Shown here piece after piece: positions 19,490-29,500 of a stretch of DNA of 64,000 bases. The translations under genes and the position numbers were made by a program. Below the pieces are notes generated by a model that ran no database searches, was not told the DNA's origin, and was given only the letters and a program-made list of their open reading frames with translations. Positions within the stretch are counted from its first letter, which is position 1. The number at the start of each line of letters is the position of its first letter. Source of the stretch: ZC4RG20 sp036381515 (GTDB taxonomy: Bacteria; Pseudomonadota; Gammaproteobacteria; Steroidobacterales; Rariloculaceae); assembly GCA_036381515.1 (NCBI GenBank), contig DASVCR010000027.1:1-64000 (forward strand), given 5' to 3'.

Positions 19490-20845
19490 ATGCGAATCGT
19501 CCTCCCGCGTGCCGTTCGGCCGTTCGTCCTCGTCGCGCTGGGCGCCCACGGCTTCGCGGCGGCACAGCCTGCGCAGCCGGAGACGGCCCCGGATCCCCAG
19601 GCGCTCGCAGATCGCATCCAGAGCGAGGTCGCCGAGATCAGGGGGCTTGCGTTCGCGCGCCCGGTAAGAGTGCAGAGCCAGTCGCCGGAGGATTTCGCGC
19701 AGTACCTGCAGCGCGAGCTCGAAAGCGTCGTGCCGCCGACGATCGCCGAGCACTACAACGAGATCGTGCGCAAGCTCGGCCTCTATCGAGGCGAGGAAGA
19801 CCTGCAGCTGGTCGAGCTCATGAAGGGCGTCATGACGTCGCAGGTTGCCGCCTACTACGATCCGGTCGAGAGCACGTTCTACGTGCTGTTCAACGAGCTG
19901 TCGCCGCTGATGGCGGGGACGTTGTACGCCCACGAGCTCTATCACGGTCTCCAGGACCAGCACTTCGACCTCGAAGCGTACATCCAGGACGGACAGCGGA
20001 ACCGCACGCTCAGTGACGACGAGCTTCTCGCCCGCCAGGCGGTCGTCGAGGGCGAGGCGACGTACGTCATGACGCTCTGGATGCTGCGCAACATGCTCGG
20101 CTCGATACCGCCCCGCGCCGCGCTTCAGCAGGCGGTCATGATGCAGAGCCAGCTCGACGTCGACGCGCTGAACGCGTCCCTGCAGCAGGCGGGCTTTGCT
20201 TCCGTGCTCGGGGACGACTTCTCGTCGGCGCTCGAGTCGGTCGACGACATTCCGGCCTTCATCATCGAGACGCTCGTCGGCGCGTATCTCAAGGGCCTCG
20301 GGTTCGTCTTCGCCGTGGAGGAGCGCGGCTGGAGCGAGGTCGAGAAGCTCTATACCGAGTATCCGCCGCAATCGACAGAGCAGATCCTCCATCCGGAGAA
20401 GTGGTTCGCGCGCGAGACGCCGGTGCGCTTCGAATGGCCGCCGCTCGCGTCCCAGGGCCTCTTCCGGGGCTGGGACGTGCTCGAGCAGAACGTCGTCGGC
20501 GAGCTGCAGTGGCGCATCGTCTTCGCCGAGCACGGGCTCGAGGCCGAGTCCGAGTCGGCGGCCGCCGGCTGGAACGGCGACCGGTGGGCCGTGCTGCGGC
20601 ATCCGCGCACCGGTGCGCTGATGCTGCTGTTGCGGAGCACGTGGGACACCGAGGAGGATGCGATCGAGTTCGCCGCGGCGTACGAGCGTCTGCTCGACGT
20701 GAAGTATGCCGGCAGCGACGAACCGACGCGCGTCGTTCGCAGCGGCAGGGACGTGCTGATCGTCGAGGGCGGCAATGAGGAGTCGCTCGATGCGTACGTC
20801 GATTTCCTTGCGAGCGCCCGAGCGACGCAGGCCGTGCGCCGCTGA
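19490..20845 (+). CDS. Secreted gluzincin-like metalloprotease of unknown family
   Basis: 451 residues from ATG 19490, preferred over GTG 19478 because GGAG is 7 bases before it. A signal peptide covers about 1-26 (cleavage near GFAAA-Q). The zinc motif HELYHGLQDQHFDL contains HExxH, and VVEGEATYV about 40 residues later supplies a plausible third ligand Glu, the gluzincin arrangement. Predicted to act in the periplasm or outside the cell. The rest (EKLYTEYPPQSTEQILHPEKW) recurs in secreted hypothetical proteins I cannot name. It stands alone on its strand; the substrate is unknown. Confidence 0.72.
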   Translation: MRIVLPRAVRPFVLVALGAHGFAAAQPAQPETAPDPQALADRIQSEVAEIRGLAFARPVRVQSQSPEDFAQYLQRELESVVPPTIAEHYNEIVRKLGLYRGEEDLQLVELMKGVMTSQVAAYYDPVESTFYVLFNELSPLMAGTLYAHELYHGLQDQHFDLEAYIQDGQRNRTLSDDELLARQAVVEGEATYVMTLWMLRNMLGSIPPRAALQQAVMMQSQLDVDALNASLQQAGFASVLGDDFSSALESVDDIPAFIIETLVGAYLKGLGFVFAVEERGWSEVEKLYTEYPPQSTEQILHPEKWFARETPVRFEWPPLASQGLFRGWDVLEQNVVGELQWRIVFAEHGLEAESESAAAGWNGDRWAVLRHPRTGALMLLLRSTWDTEEDAIEFAAAYERLLDVKYAGSDEPTRVVRSGRDVLIVEGGNEESLDAYVDFLASARATQAVRR

Positions 20846-20983
20846 CGCCCGCGTCGCGCCGGCGATCGCGCGCTTGCCCGTGGGACTCCGTCGGCGGATG
20901 CGCGGCCGCACTCGTCGCGGCCGTGCTCAGCTCGTTGCTCTGTCGAGGGGCACCCAGATCGCCGCCGAGTCGTCCCCGTAGGC

Positions 20984-21109
20984 CTAGGCGGCTTCCTCCA
21001 CGAAGCAAGCACCCACCCGAGCGCAGACGACCGCGTCGAGCACGTCTTCGTACTTCTTGGGCGTGCTCAGCCGGCTCACTTCGTCTGCCGTGGGCAACTG
21101 AATCGGCGG
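20984..21109 (-). pseudogene. C-terminal fragment resembling a DUF429 (RNase H-like) protein
   Basis: About 41 residues ending in TPKKYEDVLDAVVCARVGACF before a TAG. The pattern 'Y-D/E-D-x-L-D-A-x-x-x-A' near the end is typical of DUF429 C-termini. Upstream the frame loses protein character and no N-terminal domain is present, so this is a truncated remnant at best. Confidence 0.35.
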
Positions 21110-21152
21110 ACTGCCGAAGACAGCTTGCGACGGCTTCCGAATTCTGTCACAT

Positions 21153-21175
21153 TTCCCCTCACTCCATAAGGGGAA
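21153..21175. promoter_or_regulatory. Inverted repeat upstream of padR, candidate operator
   Basis: TTCCCCT (21153-21159), 9-base spacer, AGGGGAA (21169-21175): perfect 7-bp arms, 33 bases before the padR ATG. PadR proteins usually bind dyads at their own promoter, so autoregulation is inferred. Confidence 0.5.
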
Positions 21176-21208
21176 TGCCTCGAGCTTCGATTTCCCGAAG
21201 GACGCGTC

Positions 21209-21541
21209 ATGGCCGAAGAGCGCCTCAAGCTTATACAGGGCACCGTCGACCTGCTGATCCTGCGCGCGCTGACGCGCGGCCCCGAGCACGGCTACGGCGT
21301 CTCGGCGTGGATTCGGGAACGGAGCGGCGGGGAGCTCGGCATCGACGAGGCGGCGCTCTATCAGGCGCTGCACCGGCTCGAGCGGCGCGGTCTCGTCGCG
21401 AGCGAGTGGGGCGTGTCGGCGAACAATCGACGCGCGAAGTACTACGAGATCACGCGCAAGGGCCGCCGGCATCTCGCGAAAGAATCGTCGACGTGGCAGC
21501 GCTACGCGCGCGCGGTCTCGGCGGTGCTCGAGTCGTCGTGA
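21209..21541 (+). CDS. PadR-family transcriptional regulator
   Basis: 110 residues. Winged-helix domain with the PadR signature: LIQGTVDLLILRALTRGPEHGYGV, then ALYQALHRLERRGLVASEW and the wing RRAKYYEITRKGRRHL. The C-terminal dimer helix is short, as in the PadR_s1 subgroup. It lies 16 bases upstream of an ADOP-type permease gene, a pairing seen repeatedly in acidobacteria and some proteobacteria, so it probably represses that permease and itself in response to an unknown ligand. Confidence 0.92.
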   Translation: MAEERLKLIQGTVDLLILRALTRGPEHGYGVSAWIRERSGGELGIDEAALYQALHRLERRGLVASEWGVSANNRRAKYYEITRKGRRHLAKESSTWQRYARAVSAVLESS

Positions 21542-21557
21542 GCGAGAGGCGTTCTTG

Positions 21558-24311
21558 ATGCGCCTCCGAGGCTTCCCGCGCCGCTTCCGCTTCCCATGGC
21601 GCTCAGCGGCCCAGATCCGCCGCGACGTCGACGACGAGCTCGCGTTCCATCTCGCCGAGAAGATCGCGGCCCTCGAGCGGCAAGGCATGGCGCCCGAGGA
21701 CGCACGCGCCCAGGCGCTGCGCCAGTTCGGCGACGTCGACGCGGCGCGCGAGCAGCTCGTCGCGGCGGGCCGGCGCGGGGAGCGACACTTGATTTTGCTC
21801 ATCCGGCTCGACGATCTCGTTCGCGACGTCCGCCTCGCGTGGCGCTCGCTATGGCGCACGCCCGGCTTCACCGCGGTGGCCGTCCTCGTGCTCGCGCTCG
21901 GCATCGGTGTCGTGTCGGGCGCGGCGAGCCTCGTCAATGTGCTCGCGCTGAAGCCGGTCATGATGGCGGAGCCGGACGAAGTCGTCGGCGTGTTCGCGAT
22001 GCGGCAGGAGCCGCGCGCGTGGCGGTTCTTCTCGTACCCGGAGTACGAGCAGATTCGGGATCGGGCCCGAACGTTCTCGAGCGTCGCGGCCTTCGACATC
22101 GCCGAAGCCGGCGTGGACGGAGGCGGCATCGCCCGGCGAGCACAAGTGTCCTTCGTCTCCGCGAGCTATTTCGATACGCTCGGCGTGCCGCTCGCGCAGG
22201 GCAGGGGATTCACGGTCGCGGAGGAACGCGGCGAGGACCCGCCGGCAGCGGTCATCAGTCATGATCTGTGGTTACGAAGCGGCGCGGACTCCGACGTCCT
22301 CGGCTCGATCGTGCGCGTCAACGGCGTGCCGCTCACCGTCGTCGGCGTCGCGCCGCGCGGGTTCACCGGCACGACCGCGCTGATCGAGACCGATGTCTTC
22401 ATGCCGCTCGCGGCGATGGAGCGCGTGCGCGCGATCGACGGAAGCGCAGCGCTTCGCCTGCAGGATCCGCAGCGCGGCGTGCTGATGCTGATCGGACGCC
22501 TCGCGGAGGGCACGACCGCGGCGGACGCCGACGCGGAGCTCGCAGCGCTCGCCGCGTCGAACGATGCAGACTTCTCCGACCCGAGCGGCGGCCGTTACAC
22601 GTACGTCACCGGCAGGCTCGGCCGGCTGACGTACGGTTCGGCCCCCGCAACCGACGAAGGCCTTACCGCGGAATTCGTGCTGCCCGCTGCGATGAGCGGC
22701 ATCGTGCTGCTCGTGGCGTGCCTGAACCTCGCGAACATGTTCCTCGCCCGCGGCGCGAGCCGCCGCACGGAAATCGCGATACGCCAGTCGCTCGGCTGCG
22801 GCCGCATGAGTCTCATCCGCCAGTTCCTGACCGAAGGCATGTTCCTCACGATGCTCGGTGGCGTCGGCGGCCTCGCGTGGAGCTACCTCGCGACGACCTG
22901 GATCGCCGCGTCCGCCGCGGAAGTCGTTCCGCTCGGCGTGCGCTTTTTCGTCGACACTCGTCCCGACCTCACCGTGCTGCTCGTGACCGCCGTCGCATGC
23001 GGGATCGCGACGCTGGCCTTCGGCCTGGGACCCGCGTGGCGGGTCACCGGACGCGACGTGCTGAGCGGCATCAAGGAGGGCGCCGGCGCCGTCCGGTTCG
23101 GTCGCCGCTACTCGCCGACCCCGCTGTCCGGCCGCAACATCCTGATGGTCGGCCAGATCGCGTTGACGCTCGCGATGCTGACCGCCGGCGGGCTCTTTGC
23201 CCGCAGCGCGCTGTTCGCGGCGCGGGCGGCGCCGAGCTTCAGCCTCGATCGGACGCTCGTCGTCGGGCTCGACACGAGCCTCGTCGGCTACGACGAGGCG
23301 CGCTCGAAGGCGCTCTACGCACAGATCCTCGAGCGGCTCCGGCAGCTGCCGGAAATCGAGGACGCGGGAATGACGGCGACGGTTCCGTTCTCCGGCGTCA
23401 TGCGCGACGTCGGCGTTCGGCCGGCCGGCGCTCTGCGCGACGCCCGCTCGCACGGGGCGATCGACACGTCGATCGGCGACCGGTACTTCGGCTCCCTGCG
23501 TCTGCCGATCCTGCGCGGCAGAGACTTCACGTTCGATGAGGTCTACGCAGAGGCGGCTCGGCCGGTAGCGATCATCGACGAGCCGCTCGCACAAAGGCTC
23601 TTCCCCGATTCCGATGCGCTCGGCCGGCTCATCGATATCGGTGATTCCGAGCCGGTCGTCATGGAGGTCGTCGGCATCGCCCCCGGCACGCCCGGAGCCG
23701 ATTTCGATCCGGCGCCGACGTCGCACCTCTACGTTCCGCTCGGGCAACGGTACGTGCCGACGATGAGCCTCGTCGTCGGCTTGAGCGAAAGAGCCCCGGA
23801 TCCGGCGCGCGTGCTCGAGACGATTCGCGAGGAGATCCGAGCGATCGATCCGGCGCTGCCGGTGCTTCGCCTCGCGACGATGCGGGACGTCCGCGACCGG
23901 AACTGGCTGATGTGGTTCGCGCGGGTCGGCGGTCAGCTCTTCACGCTGCTCGGCGCGCTCGCGCTCTTCGTCGCGATGGTCGGGCTCTACGGCATGAAGG
24001 CCTTCCTGGTCGCGCGCCGCACACGCGAGATCGGCGTCCGGATGGCGCTCGGTGCGACGCGCGCGGCCGTCCTCGGGCAGATGATGCGCGAGAGCATGAG
24101 GCTCGCGCTCGTCGGAATCGTCGTCGGGCTCGTCCTTGCGCTCGCGCTCGGCCGCATCCTTGCGAGCTTCCTCTACGAGGTCAGCGCGACGGACCCGTGG
24201 GCGCTGCTCGGCGCCACCACGTTCCTCGCCGCCGCCGCCGCGGTCGCCGCGTGGCTGCCGGTGCGAAGGGCGGTGCGCATCGAGCCGAGCGTTGCGCTGC
24301 GATACGAGTAG
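21558..24311 (+). CDS. ADOP-type MacB/FtsX-like ABC permease
   Basis: 917 residues from ATG 21558 (a TTG directly before it is also possible). Layout: N-terminal permease prefix domain (RRDVDDELAFHLAEKIAALE) with LRQFGDVDAAREQL, first transmembrane helix near 100-122, MacB-like periplasmic domain, FtsX helices around 370-490, a second periplasmic domain (about 550-770), and a final FtsX triplet near 790-910 ending in LPVRRAVRIEPSVALRYE. This is the duplicated 'orphan permease' type; no ATP-binding subunit is beside it. Role likely export or mechanotransmission across the inner membrane; cargo unknown. It is transcribed with padR. Confidence 0.9.
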   Translation: MRLRGFPRRFRFPWRSAAQIRRDVDDELAFHLAEKIAALERQGMAPEDARAQALRQFGDVDAAREQLVAAGRRGERHLILLIRLDDLVRDVRLAWRSLWRTPGFTAVAVLVLALGIGVVSGAASLVNVLALKPVMMAEPDEVVGVFAMRQEPRAWRFFSYPEYEQIRDRARTFSSVAAFDIAEAGVDGGGIARRAQVSFVSASYFDTLGVPLAQGRGFTVAEERGEDPPAAVISHDLWLRSGADSDVLGSIVRVNGVPLTVVGVAPRGFTGTTALIETDVFMPLAAMERVRAIDGSAALRLQDPQRGVLMLIGRLAEGTTAADADAELAALAASNDADFSDPSGGRYTYVTGRLGRLTYGSAPATDEGLTAEFVLPAAMSGIVLLVACLNLANMFLARGASRRTEIAIRQSLGCGRMSLIRQFLTEGMFLTMLGGVGGLAWSYLATTWIAASAAEVVPLGVRFFVDTRPDLTVLLVTAVACGIATLAFGLGPAWRVTGRDVLSGIKEGAGAVRFGRRYSPTPLSGRNILMVGQIALTLAMLTAGGLFARSALFAARAAPSFSLDRTLVVGLDTSLVGYDEARSKALYAQILERLRQLPEIEDAGMTATVPFSGVMRDVGVRPAGALRDARSHGAIDTSIGDRYFGSLRLPILRGRDFTFDEVYAEAARPVAIIDEPLAQRLFPDSDALGRLIDIGDSEPVVMEVVGIAPGTPGADFDPAPTSHLYVPLGQRYVPTMSLVVGLSERAPDPARVLETIREEIRAIDPALPVLRLATMRDVRDRNWLMWFARVGGQLFTLLGALALFVAMVGLYGMKAFLVARRTREIGVRMALGATRAAVLGQMMRESMRLALVGIVVGLVLALALGRILASFLYEVSATDPWALLGATTFLAAAAAVAAWLPVRRAVRIEPSVALRYE

Positions 24312-24482
24312 CGTCGCGCGTCGGCTTCGGCGAAGCGGGGACGTCGTTGCCGCTGATCGGCTCGTCGCGCGCGCGGCGCCGCGCGCGCACGACGCGCCGC
24401 GAGCGCGAGAACGGGCATCGATACTGCCGGCGGCGAATCAGCCGCCCTCGGTGCGCAGGCGCGCGTCAATCGCGCCGCTCGG

Positions 24483-24641
24483 CTAATCGTCGCGTTCGCG
24501 CTCCGGAGCGCCGCCGCGCTCGATCCGCCGTCGATACTCCTCGCCGAGCACGACCGTCTTTTCGAGATCGGGCTCCTCCCCGTCGCTTTTGCGGGGCAGC
24601 ACCTGCGTGTCCTCGTACTCGTCGTCATGGCGGCCGGTCAT
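24483..24641 (-). CDS. Small acidic hypothetical protein, 52 residues
   Basis: ATG 24641 to TAG 24483 with AGGGAG about 8 bases before the start. The product is highly charged (Asp/Glu and Arg rich), opens MTGRHDDEYEDTQVLPRK and ends ERERDD. Two short threonine segments, DTQVLP and KTVVLG, look alike. It has no hydrophobic stretch, so it is soluble or disordered. It is convergent with the ADOP permease and divergent from the carotenoid oxygenase. No family is recognised. Confidence 0.55.
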   Translation of the reverse strand: MTGRHDDEYEDTQVLPRKSDGEEPDLEKTVVLGEEYRRRIERGGAPERERDD

Positions 24642-24959
24642 CGCTCGACTCCCTTCGTCTGCGTCGGAGCGCGTTACCGTACCTGCGAGCGGCGGCCGTT
24701 CCCGTGACGGAAGTCACGGCTGCCGCAGCCTGGCGCTTGCGGCACGGCCCGCGTGCCGGCTTCGCTGCCGCCGCGTTCGGTAAGTGCTTATTGTGCGGTC
24801 CGTTTCCCGTATCGACGCTCGTGCTCGAGTGAGCGCCCCGGCTCGGCTCGCCGCAGCTGCAGCGTACCCCGGTCTTGTGCTGCGCGGGCATGTCCGTTTG
24901 AATTCACCGTGGATTCGAAGCGCGCCGCTTCGAAGGACGCCTGGCTGCTGGAGACGCGT
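24642..24959. other. Intergenic region between divergent small gene and carotenoid oxygenase
   Basis: 318 bp without a supported gene. It contains a small perfect hairpin CCGTGAC-GGAA-GTCACGG at 24702-24719, about 60 bases upstream of the small gene on the minus strand. GGAG at 24950-24953 is the ribosome site of the oxygenase. No clear promoter is seen. Confidence 0.45.
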
Positions 24960-26426
24960 ATGACGACGCCCTTTCCCAAGTCCCCGACCTTCATGACGAT
25001 CGACGAGCCGTTCCGTCTCGAGTGCGACCTCTTCGATCTCGAAGTGGAGGGCGAGATTCCGGCCGAGTTGAACGGCACGTTCTATCGCGTCGGCCCCGAC
25101 CAGCAGTTTCCGCCGAAGATGGGTGATGCGAACCCGTTCAACGGCGACGGCGCCGTGACGGCGTTTCGCTTCGAGAACGGGCACGTGGACATGCGGCACC
25201 GCTACGTGCGCACCCACCGGTTCCTCGCGGAGCGCGCCGCGCGGCGCGGCCTGTTCGGCGATTACCGCAATCCGTTCACCGACGATCCGAGCGTGAAGGG
25301 CATTCAGCGCACCGTCTCCAATACGAACGTCGTGCCGCACGCGGGCCATTTGCTCGCGCTGAAGGAGGACGGCCCGCCGTACGCGCTCGATCCGCACACG
25401 CTCGAGACGCGGCAGCTCTGGGACTGGAACGGCCACATGACGGCGACGACCTTCACCGCGCATCCGAAGATCGATCCGGCCACGGGTGACCTCGTCGGCT
25501 ACGCGTATGCGGCGAAGGGCGAGGCGACGAGGGACATCGCGTTCTACACGTTCGACCGCCAGGGCCGGAAGACGCGCGAGATGTGGTTCCAGGGCCCGCA
25601 CGCGTCGATGATCCACGACTGCGGCCTCACCGATCGATACCTCGTGCTGCCGATGATCCCGCAGCTCATGGACATCGAACGCCTGAAGCGCGGGAAGCCG
25701 CTGTTTCAGTGGGAGCCGAAGGTCGACCAGGTCTACATCGTGGTTCCCCGTGACGGCGACGCGAAGGACGTGCGCTTCTTCCGCGCGCCGAACGGCTTCC
25801 CGGGCCACGTGATCAACGCCTTCGAGGACGGCGACAAGGTCTATCTCGACCTGCCGATCGTGAACGACAACGTGTTCTGGTTCTTCCCCGACGCGGACGG
25901 CCGCGCGCCGAACCCGTCGAGCCTGCGCACGGAGATCGTGCGCTGGTGCTTCGACATGGGCTCGAGCGGCGAGACGCCGACGGCGAAGGTCATCGCGAAC
26001 GTCGCGGGCGAGTTCCCGCACGTCGACGACCGCTACGTCGGTCGGCCGTATCGCTACGCCTTCATGCAGGCCACGGACCCGACGAAGCCCTATAACGCGG
26101 AGAAGGCCGGTCCGATCATGGGCTTCTTCTTCAACACTTTCCTGTCGCTCGACATGACGACCGGGCAGGTGAGGTCATGGTTCTGCGGGGACACGTCGAG
26201 CACGCAGGAGCCCGTGTTCGCGCCGAAGAGCGCCGACGCGCCCGAGGGCGAGGGTTACGTGATGGGCATCGTGAACCGCCGCGCCGAGAACCGCAGCGAC
26301 CTCGTGATCTTCGACGCGCAGCGCATCGACGAGGGGCCGATCGCAACCGTGAAGATCCCGGTGCGCCTGAAGTACGCGATCCACGGGAACTGGGTGCCGG
26401 CGCTGACCTTCCCGCGGGCGAGCTGA
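24960..26426 (+). CDS. Carotenoid/lignostilbene cleavage oxygenase (RPE65 family)
   Basis: 488 residues from ATG 24960; the frame extends upstream but is not protein-like and GGAG precedes this ATG by 6 bases. Non-haem Fe(II) dioxygenase of the seven-bladed propeller family that splits a C=C bond in carotenoids or stilbenes to aldehydes. The four iron histidines are visible: His168 (TAHPKID), His219 (MIHDCG), His283 (PGHVINAF) and His475 (IHGNWVP). The N-terminal motif GTFYRVGPDQQFPP and FNGDGAV are also family marks. No signal peptide. It is convergent with a TonB receptor, which might import a plant aromatic, but that link is only suggestive. Confidence 0.92.
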   Translation: MTTPFPKSPTFMTIDEPFRLECDLFDLEVEGEIPAELNGTFYRVGPDQQFPPKMGDANPFNGDGAVTAFRFENGHVDMRHRYVRTHRFLAERAARRGLFGDYRNPFTDDPSVKGIQRTVSNTNVVPHAGHLLALKEDGPPYALDPHTLETRQLWDWNGHMTATTFTAHPKIDPATGDLVGYAYAAKGEATRDIAFYTFDRQGRKTREMWFQGPHASMIHDCGLTDRYLVLPMIPQLMDIERLKRGKPLFQWEPKVDQVYIVVPRDGDAKDVRFFRAPNGFPGHVINAFEDGDKVYLDLPIVNDNVFWFFPDADGRAPNPSSLRTEIVRWCFDMGSSGETPTAKVIANVAGEFPHVDDRYVGRPYRYAFMQATDPTKPYNAEKAGPIMGFFFNTFLSLDMTTGQVRSWFCGDTSSTQEPVFAPKSADAPEGEGYVMGIVNRRAENRSDLVIFDAQRIDEGPIATVKIPVRLKYAIHGNWVPALTFPRAS

Positions 26427-26467
26427 CCCGGGCGCCGGCATCGCGACTGGGGGGAGCGTTCGATGTC

Positions 26468-26509
26468 AGGTGTCGGACACCGCTTGCCCGAAAACGGTGT
26501 CCGACACCT
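26468..26509. repeat. Paired GTGTC-N-GACAC palindrome, copy 1
   Basis: AGGTGTCGGACACCG (26468-26482), a 12-base loop, then CGGTGTCCGACACCT (26495-26509): perfect 15-bp inverted arms, each arm itself a near palindrome. It lies between the convergent ends of the oxygenase and the TonB receptor. The same core recurs near 46.5 and 55.0 kb. Confidence 0.85.
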
Positions 26510-26520
26510 CTTTCCCGCGG

Positions 26521-29500
26521 TCAGCGGCTGTAGCGGAACGCAAGCGTATACTGGCGCCCGATCTGGTCGTAGCGCGAGTTCATCGCGTTCGGGCCACGGG
26601 ACGGCTCCTCGTCGAAGAGGTTGTTCACGTTCAGCGACACCGACCACGTCTCGCCGCTCGGGGTATCGCGCGTGTAGCCGAACCGGAGGTTCGTGTACGA
26701 CGCCGACGGTGCCGTGTTGTCGTCGATGTCGATGCCCTCGACCCACGCGACGTTCCGCAGCGCGTCGTCGATGTAGCGCTCCTGCAGACCGACCGTGAAG
26801 GGCCCCGCGGCGTAGTTCAGCATCGCGAGAACCTGCCACTCGGGCAGCGTGGTCGAACCGGCCTGATCCTGCTTCGTGCCGTTCAGCGGAGTGGTCGAAT
26901 TCTCCCCGAGTCGTCCGCCGAGCAGACGGAACGACAGCGATTCGGTCGCGCTCGAGAAGAAGTCGGGCTCCATCCGGTACGCGATCTCGACATCCGTGCC
27001 GGTCACGCGCGCTGCGTCGATATTCAGGAACACGTTCAGCAGCGTGCTGACGCGGCCCGACGAGTCGCGCTCGATGAGCTCGCAATAGACGCCCGTCTCG
27101 AAGCACTCGTCGACGATGCGCTGCGCGCCGAGCTGGCCGATCGCGCCGGTGATGTCGATGTCGTAGTAGTCCGCCGAGAGCTGCAGCCCCGGCGCCCACT
27201 GCGGCTCGTACACGAAGCCGAACACGAGCGTATCGGCTTCCTCGGGCTGCAGCTCCGGGTTGCCGCCGTCGAACGTCGTGATGCCGTACGTCGCGAAGTC
27301 GAGCGCCGGATCCTCGATGAACGCGCCGATGGCCTGCCGATCGAACTGCTCCGAGAAGCTCGCCTCGCGAACGTCTCGCGAGTACGTGGACCGAATGCGG
27401 AGGCTTTCCGTCACCTGGAAGTTGAGGCCGGCCTTCCACGTCCAGATCCCGCCGGCCCGTGAGTAGTCCGAGTAGCGAGCCGCAACGTTCGATTCGAGAC
27501 GCAGCGGTCCGTTCTTCGACGCGAAGAGCGGCAAGGAGGTCTCGGTGAAGACCTCCCACACGTCGAACCCGCCGGCAAGCGTGGGGTAGGTCGAGAACTT
27601 GTGCAGGTTCGGGCTGCCGGTCGAATGACCGAACGGAATGCCCCGGATCCCGAGCTGCGGCACGTTCACCGGCGGACCGAGCGCATCGATCGAGTGGAAC
27701 CACGCGGGCGTGCCCTGCCGGAGCGATTCCTTGCGGTACGTGAGACCGAATGCCTGATCGATCGGCCCCGCGCCCCAGCCCTCGTGCAGCGTGCCGTTCG
27801 CGACGATCTCCGCGAAGTGCTGTTTCACGGTCGAGTAGGTCGGCTTGTCGGAACGGATGTAGTTCCAGGCCTCCTCGCTCGCGGGATTCAGGCCGAACGG
27901 ATTCAGCGGAACGCAGTCGCTGATCGTGTTGTCGATGCTGTCGACCGCGATCGGGTAGTCGATCGGGCTCGGTGCGCCCGAAGGATCCTTGCCGGCATCG
28001 ATGCGCGGGATGCTCGTGTTCGCGAGCGCCCACGCGTGCAGGTCGGCCTCGAGATTCGGGTTGTTCTTCGCCTGCAGCTGGATGTTGCAGACGATCTCAC
28101 CGGTATCCGGATCGCGCACGGCGTCCCACGCGAGGAACGAGCGATCGACGCGCTGCCAGTTCTTCAGCAACGTGTCCTTGTCGGCTTCTCCGTACTGGTA
28201 GGACACGCGCAGGTCCCAGCTGCCGGGCAGATCGGTGTCGAACCCGAGCGTCCCGGACCACATGCTGTGCTCGGCGAGATGACGCTCTTTCGCGCCGCCC
28301 GGCGGACCCCATCCCCCGACTCGGTCGACCCTGATCGACGGGACGTCCTCGTCGTGCATCGCCTGGTTGATGTGCTCGGGCAGGAACGGGTTATCGCGGT
28401 AGATCGTCAGGAACCAGATGGAGTTCTGGTTCGGATAGATCGCCTCGCCCGGGTCGTTCGTCTCGATCTTGCCGGCGAGGAAGTTGCCCCAGAGCCGCTT
28501 CCGGTCGTCCAGCTCGAAATCGAATCCGAGGAAGGCGCTGTTCTGCTTGACCTCGTTGTAGCTGAAGCCCTGCGCCGAGCCGAGGCGCGCGACCTCGTAC
28601 TCCGGCCCGCCGGACGTGTTGTTCTGGCCGCCGCCGATCGATGCGTACTCGCCGGGCTGGTACAGGTGCGTGTCCTTGCCGTCGATGCTGAACGTGTGGC
28701 GGTCGTACGAGAAGCCCGGCTGCAGAATGAGCCCCGTCGGCGTCGAGTTCGTCGGGTGGACGTGCGGCTTGCTGAGGAGGCGCGGATGCGTGCCCGGCGG
28801 ATCGTTCGGATCGAAGTCGGGATTCGTGACCGTGCCCCAATCCTCGTCCCATGGCACCTCGTGCCACGTCTCCGGATACCGGCCTCGCGCGAACGCGTCG
28901 ATCCTTCTCGCTTCGATCGAGCCGATCACGCTGAAGCGATCACCCACGTCGGTACCGAAGGCCAGCTCGGCCTGCCAGTTCTTGCCGTCTCCGAGCTCGG
29001 TTTGCCCTGCCTGGACGTTCGTCTTGAGCCCGGTGAAATCGCGGTCGAGGATGAAGTTCGTGACGCCGGCAAGCGCATCCGCGCCGTAGGCGGCCGACGC
29101 GCCGCCGGTGACCATCTCGACGCTGCGGATCAACGCGCTCGGAAAGTAGTCGACGTTCACCGAGCTCGTGCGGTCGGACGGCACGATCCGCGATCCGTCG
29201 AGCAGCACGAGCGTGCGCTCCACGCCGACGCCGCGCATGTTCAGATGGCTTTGCCCGGCACCGAGCACGGCGTGACCGCCTTCCTGGGCCGTCGGAGTCA
29301 GGTAGAACTGCGGCAGCTTCTCGAGCTGCTCCGCGAGCGTATTCGTCGGATCGATGTCGCGCAGCTCCGTCTGCACCTCGAGGCTCGTTACCGGCACCGC
29401 CGTCGTGAAGCCCGAGCGCTGGATGCGCGAGCCGGTGACGACGACCTCTTCCACCGTATCGTTCTGCGCCTGCACCGGTGCATTGACGAGCGCCGATACG

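Larger units (their letters stand above)
20846..21208. other. Intergenic region with a gene remnant and a PadR-type inverted repeat
   Basis: 363 bp between the gluzincin and padR. It holds a minus-strand DUF429-like tail (20984-21109) and an inverted repeat 34 bases before padR, both listed separately. I see nothing else coding. Confidence 0.6.

Noticed and set aside
24367..24388. 22-bp perfect GC palindrome after the ADOP permease as a terminator
   Set aside because: It has no T tract and lies in alternating GC sequence where palindromes arise easily.
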